NCBI GenBank assembly: GCA_031256975.1
Contig: JAIRPN010000001.1
Location: 1 to 57,047 of the forward strand
Reading direction: 5' to 3'
Origin: Verrucomicrobiales bacterium
GTDB taxonomy: Bacteria; Verrucomicrobiota; Verrucomicrobiia; Methylacidiphilales; JAAUTS01
Length of the DNA: 57,047 nucleotides
Shown here: piece by piece, positions 44,338 to 53,751 of the stretch
How the letters are laid out: each line of letters begins with the position of its first letter
How positions within the stretch are numbered: the first letter of the stretch is position 1
The notes under the pieces: model-generated
Told to the model about the DNA's origin: nothing
The model's input: only the letters and a program-made list of their open reading frames with translations
The model's database searches: none
Position numbers and translations under genes: made by a program

Positions 44338-47300
44338 AAGGACGACTTCATACTTGCCGGGTCCGGTGTGGCGCATCCAAGGCCGGTGTGGTGCTGGTAT
44401 TGGTGATGATCATTCTGGTGTTGGTCTCCGCGCTGGTGGTGGCGTTGTTGAACATGGCCAAGACGGAACGCAAGGCTTCAACGGCATTTCTGACCTCCGC
44501 CAAGGTTCAGCAATTGGCAGACAATGCCGTGGGGGTTGTGCAAGCGCAAATCAACCAGGCGACCACGCGTGGAAGTTCAATGGCATGGGCGTCACAGCCG
44601 GGAATGATTCGCACTTACGACACAAACGGTAACCTCAGCATGGCCTACAAACTGTATTCCGCCGAGACGTTGACGGAGGTTGATGCCGCCAAGCTGAATG
44701 ATGATGCGGTGCCGAACGACTGGGCTTCCAAGCCTTCGGTTTGGGTGGATTTAAATGCCCCGGTTAGCGCCAGTGGCAGCAATGTGTATCCGATCCTTGA
44801 TCCCGGATTCCTGGACTTGCCGGATTCGGAAAGGCCACAGGGATTTGATATTCAGAACGCCCCGGGGGTCACCAGTAATCAGCGCGCCCCCATGCCGGTG
44901 CGCTGGCTGTATGTGTTGCAGAACGGCAATATTGTGGCGCCGCTCAATAGCGGCAGCACAACGACAATTCCCAATGTTAGCGGCACCAATCCGATTACCG
45001 GGCGCATAGCCTTTTGGACTGATGACGAGAGCTGCAAAGTCAACTTGAACACCGCCGCGGTCGGCGGTTATTGGGACACACCGCATTTTTATACCACGGA
45101 GGACCGGAAATTTGCCACCAGCCAGCCTTTGAACGGAGAATTTCAACGTTATCCCGGACATCCGGCAATGACCAGTTTAAGCGCGGTGTTCCCTCGGTTG
45201 GACGATCAAAAGATTTTGTCCACCATGACGCCGCGTTACCAGTGGGGCGGTTCGCAACAAGGAGTGACAGACACTTACAGTATGACGCAGGCGTTGAACA
45301 GCGGCACGGTTGCCGGCAACCCGTTGTATGCCTCCGTTGACGAAATGATTTTTTTGTCAGGAAGTATGCAGCGTGAGAAAAATCCGAACCTTACGGCCGC
45401 TGAGGTGGCGAGGGCGAATTTTTTCCTGACCACGGACAGCAGGGCGCCGGAGGTAAACTTGTTCAATCTGCCGAGAATTGCTTGCTGGCCGATTGCGACT
45501 GATACCAACGGGCGAACCGCGTTTGACAGGCTCATTGCCTTTGCCAGTACGGTGGGTGATTACCCGTATTATTTTCAACGCCAAAGCGCATTCAGTCCGA
45601 CGGCAGACGCTTCCATTCAACGAAATAATGAGATTTTTGGCTATCTTCAATACTTGACCGGCCAGACCGTTCCCGGTTTTGGTGTCCGTTTGTCGGATAA
45701 GTTTGGCGCCGATAACGATCAAATATTGACTGAAATCTGGGATTATATCCGCTGCACCAACCTTTACGATTCGCGGTTGCCGGCTGGCAAGCAATTCACG
45801 GGTGATACCAACACGCCCGGCAGCGGTTACGGCTATGCGGTGCCTTTGGAAAATGGAACCAGCCGCGGCTTTGGACGGTCAATGACCCTGTCCGAACTGG
45901 CTTTTATCTTTATCTGCACCGCCGACCCTGTCGATACGCAAAACACGCCGCAGCATCCAAAGGGCATGCTGGACAGCAATGATCCATCGACCAACCCGAC
46001 CTTGGCTGGCAGTATACTGACACAGAATCAACGCCGGGTGCAGATGATGATCCTGCCGTCGCTGTTTTCGCCCTCGCTGGGCGACATCTCCATCCGCCCG
46101 AGAAATTTCCGCATCACCATTAGCGGCCTCGGCGGGATGACTCTCGGCGGCGCGGCATTGTTTCCGGGCAATTCCTCCACTTTTCAACCTAACAATGGCG
46201 TTTTCAACACCGGCTACCACCGGCGCTTTTTGGGTGGCTTGTTCGACTATCGGTCCTTGTTGCGCGGGATCAGCGCCCCGGCCGGGCAATTGGACAGTAC
46301 CACGCCGAATTATCCCTTTATCAGCCGCTATATCACCGTTAGCGTTCCAAACCCCGGCATGGCCAGTCCCGGTACCATGAGTTTTGCCTCAGGACAATTG
46401 ACGGTGATTCTGGAAATTTACGATGAAACAAAATCGGTTTGGACGACCGAGCAAACCATTTTGGTAACCCCGCCCGCCGGTTACATTCCTATTCCCAACC
46501 TTGTGCGCCAAGGTACTGCCGCCAGTCCCAACGGTGGGTCGGCGACTACGGCGAAATATTGGTGGAGTTTCAGCCGAACCGGACTGCAGGGCAGTGGCGG
46601 ACGCCTTGCCGCCCTTGAGACCGATCCTGGTTACTTTAATGTCAGCAACGGAGTGGCCGTGCAGGCTTATTGGAATTCTCCGGCGGCTGGCACGTTGATC
46701 CGTGAGGCGGAGGACGCCAACTATTACACCGATGTGGTGCGTTCGATGTCGCCCGGGCACGGTGATCTGCGACTGATCGCCGCTTTGAAAAATGTGCCGG
46801 ATAATGTGTTCACCACCATCGGCGATTGGACGAGCACCGGTGCGGCCAATGCGATCATGCACACCTTGGCAAACGGCACGCAGGGGGCCAACACCATCCC
46901 CGGTGGCAGTCAGATGCGGCAGCATTATGTCACGCGTGACGCCCTGGGGCCGGCGGGCGCCAATACCGGGTTGGGGGGCTTTTGCTGCCCGGACTTTCGC
47001 CGTGATACCCCCGTGGCAGTGCGCAACGCAGTTGCCGCTTCCGGTGATTTTGACAATGGCACGGTTTTCTGGCCGGACGGCTCCTACATCAACAAGCCGG
47101 ACGAGGGCAATGTGTACAGTTCAGGCGGCAGTGTGCCGTATTTTGACAGTTCCGAACAGGAGAGCATCGTTTCCAACGGCTTTTTCAGCCCGAACCGTAT
47201 TATGCCCGGTCCCGGTATGTTCGGTTCCCTGCCGACGCATGTCAAACGCTATGCCGCCAATAGCGCCAGTCCGGGTTCTTACGCGTGGAGAACCCTGCTG

Positions 47301-48095
47301 TTTCGCAAGCAACCCAACCATCCGGACGCCGTCGCGGTTAGCGCCGCAGGAATCCCCGCCGCGGCGCCGGATCATCTGTTGATGGATTTGTTTTGGATGC
47401 CGGTGGTGGAACCTTTCGCCATTAGCGACTCGTTTTCCACCGCGGGCAAGGTGAACATGAATTACCAACTGCAACCTTTTCCCTATATCACGCGGGCTAC
47501 CGGGCTTTATGCGGTGTTGCAGCGCGAAAAGATCACGTCAGTTGCCAATTCTTTAGCCGGCTCTTACAAGTTCAGCGCAGACCCCGCGCATCCGCAGATC
47601 GGCGCGGCGTCTTTGTCCACGCTGCGATTTGACATTGATATCCCGGCGACCCTCCAGCAGTTCACTGACCGTTTCGCCAATTCCAGCGGGCGCATTTTCC
47701 TGTCGCCCACCGAACTTTGCGACCTCTGGTTGGTGCCCCAGGGCGAATCACTAAGTTCGATGGATTCCTATTGGGCCAGCCACAATCTCACCGGCGACAA
47801 CATGCGGGAGCGGCCCTACACTACCATCATTCCCAGGCTAACCACCAAATCCAACACCTTCACGGTGCATTACCGCGTGCAGATTTTGAAATCCCCGAAC
47901 ACGGTGCCGGTGGGGACCTGGGATGAAAGCAAGGGAATCATCGCCGGCGAGTACCGGGGTTCCACCACGATCCAGCGTTTTGTTGACCTGAACAACCAGA
48001 CCCTTTTAAACACGAATTTTGCCACTGCGCACGATGTCACTTTGGATGACTTTTATCGTTGGCGGGTGATCAACGTGAAACAATTTGCACCGTAG
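44334..48095 (+). CDS. Verru_Chthon cassette protein A, giant membrane-anchored protein
   Basis: The 1253-residue protein has one N-terminal membrane helix (GVVLVLVMIILVLVSALVVA) and a long extracytoplasmic part. This is the GspK-like arrangement of cassette protein A and the usual length for that family. Recognisable segments are AFWTDDESCKVNLNTAAVGG, REKNPNLTAAEVARANFFLT, NEIFGYLQYLTGQTVPGFG, MDLFWMPVVEPFAISDSFST and RATGLYAVLQREKITSVANS. The role is probably the tip or scaffold of a pseudopilus-like secretion device; no cassette member has a proven function that I know. It overlaps protein D by 4 nt and is followed after 9 nt by an MFS transporter. Confidence 0.85.
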   Translation: MKGRLHTCRVRCGASKAGVVLVLVMIILVLVSALVVALLNMAKTERKASTAFLTSAKVQQLADNAVGVVQAQINQATTRGSSMAWASQPGMIRTYDTNGNLSMAYKLYSAETLTEVDAAKLNDDAVPNDWASKPSVWVDLNAPVSASGSNVYPILDPGFLDLPDSERPQGFDIQNAPGVTSNQRAPMPVRWLYVLQNGNIVAPLNSGSTTTIPNVSGTNPITGRIAFWTDDESCKVNLNTAAVGGYWDTPHFYTTEDRKFATSQPLNGEFQRYPGHPAMTSLSAVFPRLDDQKILSTMTPRYQWGGSQQGVTDTYSMTQALNSGTVAGNPLYASVDEMIFLSGSMQREKNPNLTAAEVARANFFLTTDSRAPEVNLFNLPRIACWPIATDTNGRTAFDRLIAFASTVGDYPYYFQRQSAFSPTADASIQRNNEIFGYLQYLTGQTVPGFGVRLSDKFGADNDQILTEIWDYIRCTNLYDSRLPAGKQFTGDTNTPGSGYGYAVPLENGTSRGFGRSMTLSELAFIFICTADPVDTQNTPQHPKGMLDSNDPSTNPTLAGSILTQNQRRVQMMILPSLFSPSLGDISIRPRNFRITISGLGGMTLGGAALFPGNSSTFQPNNGVFNTGYHRRFLGGLFDYRSLLRGISAPAGQLDSTTPNYPFISRYITVSVPNPGMASPGTMSFASGQLTVILEIYDETKSVWTTEQTILVTPPAGYIPIPNLVRQGTAASPNGGSATTAKYWWSFSRTGLQGSGGRLAALETDPGYFNVSNGVAVQAYWNSPAAGTLIREAEDANYYTDVVRSMSPGHGDLRLIAALKNVPDNVFTTIGDWTSTGAANAIMHTLANGTQGANTIPGGSQMRQHYVTRDALGPAGANTGLGGFCCPDFRRDTPVAVRNAVAASGDFDNGTVFWPDGSYINKPDEGNVYSSGGSVPYFDSSEQESIVSNGFFSPNRIMPGPGMFGSLPTHVKRYAANSASPGSYAWRTLLFRKQPNHPDAVAVSAAGIPAAAPDHLLMDLFWMPVVEPFAISDSFSTAGKVNMNYQLQPFPYITRATGLYAVLQREKITSVANSLAGSYKFSADPAHPQIGAASLSTLRFDIDIPATLQQFTDRFANSSGRIFLSPTELCDLWLVPQGESLSSMDSYWASHNLTGDNMRERPYTTIIPRLTTKSNTFTVHYRVQILKSPNTVPVGTWDESKGIIAGEYRGSTTIQRFVDLNNQTLLNTNFATAHDVTLDDFYRWRVINVKQFAP

Positions 48096-48104
48096 GCTGA
48101 TTTT

Positions 48105-49541
48105 ATGGATTTACCGTCGCCCGTTTCGTCATTAGCGAAGACTGATTGTACGGCCAAGCCGCCCGGGCTTTGGCGCGTCGGCACCCTCGTGTACACGGGG
48201 CTTGGCCTGGCGATCTTGTTTTGCTGGTTGCTCTGGGGGGATTTTGCGTGGAGTTTGAAAGAACGGGCCGTGGTGCCGGTGGCGCAATTAATGCTCAAGC
48301 GGTTCGCGGCTTCTGATTTTTTGGTCGGCCTGCTGGTGGGGTCGCTGCCTGCGGCATTGGGGATGGTTTTGGGGCCGGTCATCAGCGTCAAATCCGACCG
48401 TCATCGCGGACGCTGGGGCCGGCGCATTCCCTTCCTGTTGATTCCCACGCCCATCGCGGTGCTGTCGATGATGGGTCTCGCGCTGACGCCGGTGCTGGGC
48501 GCCTGGTTGCATGAGGCGTTGGGAACGTATGCGCCGAATCGTTTCGTATTGAACCTGGCAATTTTCAGTTTTTTTTGGACGACTTTTGAGATTGCCACGA
48601 TCATCGCCAACACCATCTTTGGCGGCTTGATCAATGACGTGGTGCCGCAGGAAGTCATTGGACGTTTCTTCGGCATGTTCCGCGCCGTCAGCCTGCTGGC
48701 CGGCATCTTGTTCAATTATTGCCTGATGGGACATGCCGAGGAGCATTTTGTGGCCATTTTCCTTGGCATCGGCCTGTTGTATGGCGTCGGATTCGCGCTG
48801 ATGTGCTGCAAGGTGAAGGAGGGCTCTTACCCGCCGCCGGAAGTCGCGGCGGAACGGGGCGTGCACCCGTTGCTGGAAATTCAAACCTATCTCAGGGAGT
48901 GTTTTTCCAACCCGTATTATGTGTGGGTGTTTGTCGGCATGACCTTCGCTACGTTGGCCAGCGGGCCGTTCAATTCGTTCTGCCTGTTTTATGTCAAGAG
49001 CATCGGCATGGATTTGGACGCCTATGGCAAATACATTGCGCTCACCTATGTGATCTCGCTGGTGTTGTCCTATCCGATGGGCATGCTGGCCGACCGTTTC
49101 CATCCGTTGCGCATGGGCATGCTGGCCACGGGGCTTTATTCCGTGGCCATGATCGCGGGATGGTGCTTCGCGCGCTCGGTCGGGTCCTTTGCCGTCGCCC
49201 TGGTGCTGCACGGTGTGCTGTCGGGAATGTTTTTCACCTGCACCGCGTCGCTGGGCCAGCGCTTGTTCCCGCGCGCTAAGTTTGCCCAGTTCGCCTCGGC
49301 CAACGGGATCATCGGCGCGCTGGCGTTCCTGGTCATGCCGCCATTGGTGGGCGCGCTGCTTGATTTCACCGGCCATGCGTACCGTTACACGTTTGTGATT
49401 GGCGGGGTGCTGGCCTTGGTCGGTCTGGTTTCACTAACGGTTGTTTATTATAAATTTATGCGCTTGGGCGGGCCGCGCGGTTACGTCGCCCCTGAGCCGG
49501 CGGTGAAACCGGCCGCCGGCAGCAACAGACTTGATATATGA
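48105..49541 (+). CDS. MFS transporter, probable sugar permease
   Basis: The 478-residue protein shows twelve likely membrane helices. The first is preceded by a 25-residue cytosolic start. After helix 2 comes GPVISVKSDRHRGRWGRRIP, the MFS loop 2-3 signature with the D-R-GRR pattern seen in the GPH/sugar-symporter relatives. A middle soluble loop (VKEGSYPPPEVAAERG) separates the halves. MGMLADRFHPLRMG repeats the signature in the second half. It lies 9 nt behind cassette protein A and overlaps the 2-hydroxyacid dehydrogenase gene by 4 nt, so it is part of the LacI-controlled operon. The substrate is probably an oligosaccharide or uronic-acid product; this is inferred from context. Confidence 0.88.
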   Translation: MDLPSPVSSLAKTDCTAKPPGLWRVGTLVYTGLGLAILFCWLLWGDFAWSLKERAVVPVAQLMLKRFAASDFLVGLLVGSLPAALGMVLGPVISVKSDRHRGRWGRRIPFLLIPTPIAVLSMMGLALTPVLGAWLHEALGTYAPNRFVLNLAIFSFFWTTFEIATIIANTIFGGLINDVVPQEVIGRFFGMFRAVSLLAGILFNYCLMGHAEEHFVAIFLGIGLLYGVGFALMCCKVKEGSYPPPEVAAERGVHPLLEIQTYLRECFSNPYYVWVFVGMTFATLASGPFNSFCLFYVKSIGMDLDAYGKYIALTYVISLVLSYPMGMLADRFHPLRMGMLATGLYSVAMIAGWCFARSVGSFAVALVLHGVLSGMFFTCTASLGQRLFPRAKFAQFASANGIIGALAFLVMPPLVGALLDFTGHAYRYTFVIGGVLALVGLVSLTVVYYKFMRLGGPRGYVAPEPAVKPAAGSNRLDI

Positions 49542-50533
49542 GACCACAAATTGCCGCCTTTTTTGGCGACCCCGCCTGGATTGACCGGGTTTACGGCCCG
49601 GGGGAAAAGGCCGCCCTTTTTGCAGCGTGCCGTTTTGTCGAACCGGTGATCAACCTCGCCAACTTCGACCAACATGCCCGCCAGTTGAAGGATGTTGAGG
49701 TTGTTTTCAGCACTTGGGGCATGCCGTGCCTCGGGGACGGGCACCTTGACCGGATGCCTTCCCTGCGCGCGGTATTTTTTGCCGCCGGCAGCGTCAGATA
49801 TTTTGCCAAGCCGTTGCTGGACCGCGATATCCTTGTCATTAGCGCTTGGCGCGCAAATTCCATTCCCACCGCCGAGTTTGCCTTTGCGCAGATTTTGCTT
49901 TCGATGAAAGGCGGGTTTCGCAATCAGCGCGAATACCACGGTCCTGAGGCAATGCATCTGGCTTTTCGCGGGCCGGGCAATTACGATGAATCGGTCGCCC
50001 TGCTCGGGCTTGGCGCGATCGGCACAAGGGTGGCAAAGTTTCTCGGGATGCTGCATGTTACGGTGCTGGCGTATGATCCGTATCTTTCCATCGAGCGCGC
50101 CGCCGACCTGAATGTGGAACGCGTCAGCTTGGAAGAGGCCTTTGCCCGCGCCTTTGTGGTATCCAACCACATTCCGCACCTGCCGGAGACCGAGCGTTTG
50201 CTGACCCGGGAATTGTTTGCCTCGATGCGGCCGAACGCCACATTTATCAACACGGCGCGCGGCATTATCGTGGACGAGGCGGGCATGATCGACGTGCTCA
50301 GGGATCGTCCCGATTTGCAGGCCTTGCTGGATGTGACGCATCCCGAGCCGCCAGTGCCAAATTCGCCGTTGTTCAGCCTGCCCAACGTGTGCCTGACCAG
50401 CCATATAGCCGGGGCGATCAATAACGAGGTTCACAGATTGAGCCAGACCTGCGTCAGGGAATTCAAGGCGTGGCAAAAAGGACTGCCGCTCGAACATGCC
50501 GTGACGCGGGAAATCGCCGCCACCATGGCGTAA
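49538..50533 (+). CDS. D-isomer-specific 2-hydroxyacid dehydrogenase family protein
   Basis: The 331-residue protein has the NAD-binding glycine motif in ESVALLGLGAIGTRVAKFLG and the catalytic trio of the D-2-hydroxyacid dehydrogenases: Arg in INTARGIIVDEA, Glu in VTHPEPPVPNSPLF, His in LTSHIAGAINNE. It should reduce or oxidise an alpha-hydroxy/keto acid with NAD(P). The ATG overlaps the transporter stop by 4 nt. This places it last in an operon that begins with the PEP-CTERM protein, suggesting that the imported sugar is oxidised to an acid. The exact substrate is unknown. Confidence 0.9.
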   Translation: MRPQIAAFFGDPAWIDRVYGPGEKAALFAACRFVEPVINLANFDQHARQLKDVEVVFSTWGMPCLGDGHLDRMPSLRAVFFAAGSVRYFAKPLLDRDILVISAWRANSIPTAEFAFAQILLSMKGGFRNQREYHGPEAMHLAFRGPGNYDESVALLGLGAIGTRVAKFLGMLHVTVLAYDPYLSIERAADLNVERVSLEEAFARAFVVSNHIPHLPETERLLTRELFASMRPNATFINTARGIIVDEAGMIDVLRDRPDLQALLDVTHPEPPVPNSPLFSLPNVCLTSHIAGAINNEVHRLSQTCVREFKAWQKGLPLEHAVTREIAATMA

Positions 50534-50552
50534 TTTTTTGCATGACTCGCCG

Positions 50553-51530
50553 CTAACCGTGGAGTCTGGAATGTGCTCGTGATTTGGCGGATAATCCGAC
50601 CAGCAAAGCGGTTGAAGCCAGTCCGAGCCAGAACAGGGCGGTGACAGGCGGTTCCGGGATTGCCATTAATTGGGAAACCCGGACATAATCCACCAGCAGT
50701 TCCGCCGAGTTGAAGTCGGCATCAATCGGACTGCCCCAGCTGCCGCCAACCGCGAGATTCAGGATCAGGTATTGGGGCTTGTTGAACGGATTGTCGGTCA
50801 TCTGGGATGGATCGATGGTCACCATATGGTACAGGATATCATCCATATACCACTCAATGCGGTCCGGGTACCAATCCACACGGAAGGTGTGCCAATCGGC
50901 ATAAAGCGGGTCGGCTGACAGGTTGGTGCTGCGCGGGTCGTACGATCCGACGTTATCCTTGGGAAGGCCGTCGCTGCCGGCATAATGCAGGTTGCCAAAC
51001 ACCACGTAGGGAGTGTTCGCTATGTACTCGAACACGTCGATTTCACCCGATTTAGGCCAGCCTCCCTGCGGTGTCCACGAATCGGTTCCCATGGTCCAGA
51101 ATGCCGGCCAAGTGCCTCCGACGGAGGGAAGTTTTGCCCGGACTTCCAAGCGTCCTCCGATGGTGGAAAAATTCACCGTCTGCCGGTCGGTAGACAGGGT
51201 TTGGATGCTGGCGGAAGTGTATTGGGCACCGTTGTAGGATTCCTTTTGGGCCTCGATGATGAGCGTCCCGTTGGCCACGCGCACGTTATCCGGACGGCTG
51301 GTGTAGTATTGTGCCTCGCCATTGCGCAACTGCCCGATTTCATAGCCCCATTTGGTCGGATCGGGAGCGCCGTTGTAATCGAATTCATCTCCCCAGACTT
51401 CCTGCCACTGGTATTCCGTGCCGCATACACTGCTACCTCCCATTACCGTGAACCATGCCGACAGGATGGTGATCAGCACGACGACAGATGATGCAATTCC
51501 CCTGCGAGTTGAAGCGGATGAATGGCGCAT
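50553..51530 (-). CDS. GH16-family beta-glucanase (laminarinase-like) with PEP-CTERM anchor
   Basis: The 325-residue secreted enzyme has a signal segment (SVVVLITILSAWFTVMGG). The GH16 jelly-roll opens with WQEVWGDEFDYNGAPDPTKW and RNGEAQYYTSRPDNVRV. The catalytic strand is WPKSGEIDVFEYI: nucleophile Glu about 163, Asp 165 and acid/base Glu 168. The C-terminus carries AIPEPPVTALFW, a helix and RAHSRLHG, a PEP-CTERM signal, so the enzyme is probably held at the cell surface by exosortase processing. Laminarin or another beta-1,3/1,4-glucan or galactan is the likely substrate. The start is ATG 51528-51530; a TTTACCAGAGTCAA element lies 50 nt upstream. Divergent from the esterase gene. Confidence 0.92.
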   Translation of the reverse strand: MRHSSASTRRGIASSVVVLITILSAWFTVMGGSSVCGTEYQWQEVWGDEFDYNGAPDPTKWGYEIGQLRNGEAQYYTSRPDNVRVANGTLIIEAQKESYNGAQYTSASIQTLSTDRQTVNFSTIGGRLEVRAKLPSVGGTWPAFWTMGTDSWTPQGGWPKSGEIDVFEYIANTPYVVFGNLHYAGSDGLPKDNVGSYDPRSTNLSADPLYADWHTFRVDWYPDRIEWYMDDILYHMVTIDPSQMTDNPFNKPQYLILNLAVGGSWGSPIDADFNSAELLVDYVRVSQLMAIPEPPVTALFWLGLASTALLVGLSAKSRAHSRLHG

Positions 51531-51579
51531 GATGGGATGGTTGTATCCCGATGACCGGCTGGAAACAACCACGACCTGT

Positions 51580-51593
51580 TTGACTCTGGTAAA
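51580..51593 (-). promoter_or_regulatory. LacI-regulon element 4 (TTTACCAGAGTCAA)
   Basis: Read on the minus strand: TTTACCAGAGTCAA, 11 nt, TTG. It stands 50 nt before the GH16 start and differs from the other copies only at the ninth base. Confidence 0.65.
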
Positions 51594-51607
51594 ATGGACC
51601 AGGTAAA

Positions 51608-51621
51608 TTTACCAGTATCAA
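51608..51621 (+). promoter_or_regulatory. LacI-regulon element 5 (TTTACCAGTATCAA)
   Basis: TTTACCAGTATCAA, 11 nt, TTG (51633-51635). It faces the esterase gene, 41 nt before ATG 51662. Overlapping palindrome ggtaaatttacc at 51602-51613. With element 4 it forms an inverted pair, CTGGTAAA and TTTACCAG, 14 nt apart. Confidence 0.7.
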
Positions 51622-51661
51622 TCCCATTTGGCTTGCGATAAGCTTTGGAGACCTGCCTAAC

Positions 51662-53743
51662 ATGTACCTGATGAAGAAATTGACTGTCGGTTTGTGGTTG
51701 GTGCTTTTCGTGGTTAGCGTCCAGGCGAAGGTGTCTTTGCCTGCGATTTTTTCCGATCATGCGGTGCTGCAAAAATCGGCGCAAACGGCGATTTGGGGAA
51801 CGGCGGCGCCGGGCGAAAAAGTCGCCGTCAGCCTCGGGGCGGACAATGCCGGGACCGTCGTTGCAGACGACCAGGGTAACTGGTGTGTACGCCTGAATTT
51901 GTCCAACAGTCCGGTGTCGCCGATGGAGTTGGTTGTTCAAGGCGGGGACAACAGGATCACGGTTAGCGACGTGATGGTTGGCGACGTGTGGCTGTGCTCC
52001 GGCCAGTCCAACATGGAATTCAAATTATCGCAAAGCATGGACGGGTCCGCCGAGATCGCCGTTTCCGGCAACCGGTCGCTGCGTTGTTTTATTCCGCAGC
52101 GCAAGGCGGTGCGAACCCCCGCGCGGGAATTAGGCGGGAAATGGGTGGTGGCCGGCCCGGAAACCTCCGGGGCCTTTTCCGCGGTGGCTTATTATTTCGC
52201 CAAGGCCGTACAGGCCTCCGTTCCGGGGCCGGTCGGCCTGATTGATACGAGCTGGGGGGGCACGCCGGCGGAAGCGTGGATTAGTGCTCAAGGACTTGAC
52301 AGCCAGTCCGGCCTAAAAAAACGCAAGGATGAGTTGCTGGCGGCGCGCGGCGCGTATGATGACCAGCTGGAGAAATTCCAGGCGCAATTCGCGCAGTGGA
52401 CCGCCCGTTACCAGCGCGCGGACCGGCCCGCCGGCGATCCGTCCGACTTTGCCGGGCCGGAAATTGTCGCGGCGGACTGGACGGATGTTTCATTGCCAGG
52501 GAGCCTGGCGGCGGCAAAGCTGCCCGACAGCGGGGTTGTTTGGCTGAGGCGCACAGTGGAAATCCCGCCAAGTCGTGCGGGCGCGTATTTGCCGTTGCTG
52601 CTGGGATCGCTGCGCGACTTCGAAACCGTGTACTGGAATGGCGAGCAGATCGGTCTTACCACCGCCGAGCGGTCCAGTTCGTTCAATCCGGATCTGGTTT
52701 TCACAGCCAACCGCCGTTATGACGTGCCCGGCAATCGGGTCAAGGCGGGGAAAAATATTTTGGCAATCCGGTTGTTCAGCCCAGGCGGCAACGCGGGTCT
52801 GGACGCCGGGCGTTTTAGCGCCGGCTGGGACATCCCGTTGAATGGGACTTGGCAGGCAAAGCCCGAATATGCCTTGCCACCGCTTGGCGACGAGGCGAAG
52901 GCTGCTTACCCGCGCCGCCCGGATTGGCCGCCGCCCTTGCATTACATGGCAACTTACCTATCCAACGGCATGGTTGCGCCGTTGGCGAACCTGTCGCTTA
53001 AGGGGGTGATCTGGTACCAGGGCGAGGCGAATGTCGGCCGTGCCTGGCAATACCGCATGACTTTTCCGTTGTTGATTCAGGACTGGCGGCGGCAATTGCA
53101 TGATGAAAACCTGCCCTTTTATTTTTGCCAGCTTGCCAATTTTTCTCCTAAAAAAACCGATCCGGCGGAATCCGGGTGGGCGGAATTGCGCGAGGCACAA
53201 GCAAAGGCGCTCTCATTGCCAAATACCGGGATGGCCGTGCTTATCGATCTGGGTGAAGAAGCGGACATTCATCCCCGAAACAAACGTGACGCAGGTTTGC
53301 GGTTAGCGGCATTGGCGCTGGCAAAAACATATGGCAGGGGTATCGCTTATTCCGGGCCGATTTGTCAAAAGGCTGAAGTCCAGGGGGATTCAATCCGGAT
53401 TTATTTTTCCCATGCGGACGGAGGACTGGTTGCCAGGCAACTGCCCGCGACCTATCAGCCGAAATCAAGCTATCCGGCAACCAAGCCGCTAACGCCCAAT
53501 AGTCCCGGCAGCGAACTGCAAGGTTTCATGGTTAGCGGCGACGATGGTGTATGGAAATGGGCCAATGCCAAGATCGAAGGCGAAACCGTGGTGGTTCGTT
53601 CTCCGTCAGTCTCTGTCCCGAAATATGTGCGTTATGCCTGGGCTGACAATCCGACCTGCAATTTGTACAACCAAGCCGGTTTTCCTGCCGAGCCATTTCG
53701 TACGGACGATTATCCTGTCTCTACTCTAAATTCACGCTTTTAA
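51662..53743 (+). CDS. Sialate O-acetylesterase-type SGNH carbohydrate esterase, secreted
   Basis: The 693-residue protein has a signal peptide (LTVGLWLVLFVVSVQA). The N-terminal beta domain (FSDHAVLQKSAQTAIWGTAA) leads to the SGNH core with the Ser nucleophile in VWLCSGQSNMEF. Further blocks are LIDTSWGGTPAEAWIS, VIWYQGEANVGRAWQYR and the Asp/His motif DIHPRNKRDAGLRLAAL. Between them (about 265-385) is an inserted jelly-roll of GH2-sugar-binding type (ADWTDVSLPGSL, WLRRTVEIP). The family removes acetyl groups from sialic acids or, in environmental bacteria, from acetylated xylan and other glycans. A GGAG 10 nt upstream supports ATG 51662. A regulon element lies just upstream. Confidence 0.93.
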   Translation: MYLMKKLTVGLWLVLFVVSVQAKVSLPAIFSDHAVLQKSAQTAIWGTAAPGEKVAVSLGADNAGTVVADDQGNWCVRLNLSNSPVSPMELVVQGGDNRITVSDVMVGDVWLCSGQSNMEFKLSQSMDGSAEIAVSGNRSLRCFIPQRKAVRTPARELGGKWVVAGPETSGAFSAVAYYFAKAVQASVPGPVGLIDTSWGGTPAEAWISAQGLDSQSGLKKRKDELLAARGAYDDQLEKFQAQFAQWTARYQRADRPAGDPSDFAGPEIVAADWTDVSLPGSLAAAKLPDSGVVWLRRTVEIPPSRAGAYLPLLLGSLRDFETVYWNGEQIGLTTAERSSSFNPDLVFTANRRYDVPGNRVKAGKNILAIRLFSPGGNAGLDAGRFSAGWDIPLNGTWQAKPEYALPPLGDEAKAAYPRRPDWPPPLHYMATYLSNGMVAPLANLSLKGVIWYQGEANVGRAWQYRMTFPLLIQDWRRQLHDENLPFYFCQLANFSPKKTDPAESGWAELREAQAKALSLPNTGMAVLIDLGEEADIHPRNKRDAGLRLAALALAKTYGRGIAYSGPICQKAEVQGDSIRIYFSHADGGLVARQLPATYQPKSSYPATKPLTPNSPGSELQGFMVSGDDGVWKWANAKIEGETVVVRSPSVSVPKYVRYAWADNPTCNLYNQAGFPAEPFRTDDYPVSTLNSRF

Positions 53744-53751
53744 ATATGTCT

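Noticed and set aside
48288..50497. Minus-strand frames of 338-362 codons opposite the MFS transporter and dehydrogenase genes
   Set aside because: The plus-strand genes have clear family motifs. The antisense translations are Arg/His/Gln-rich without any fold signature.
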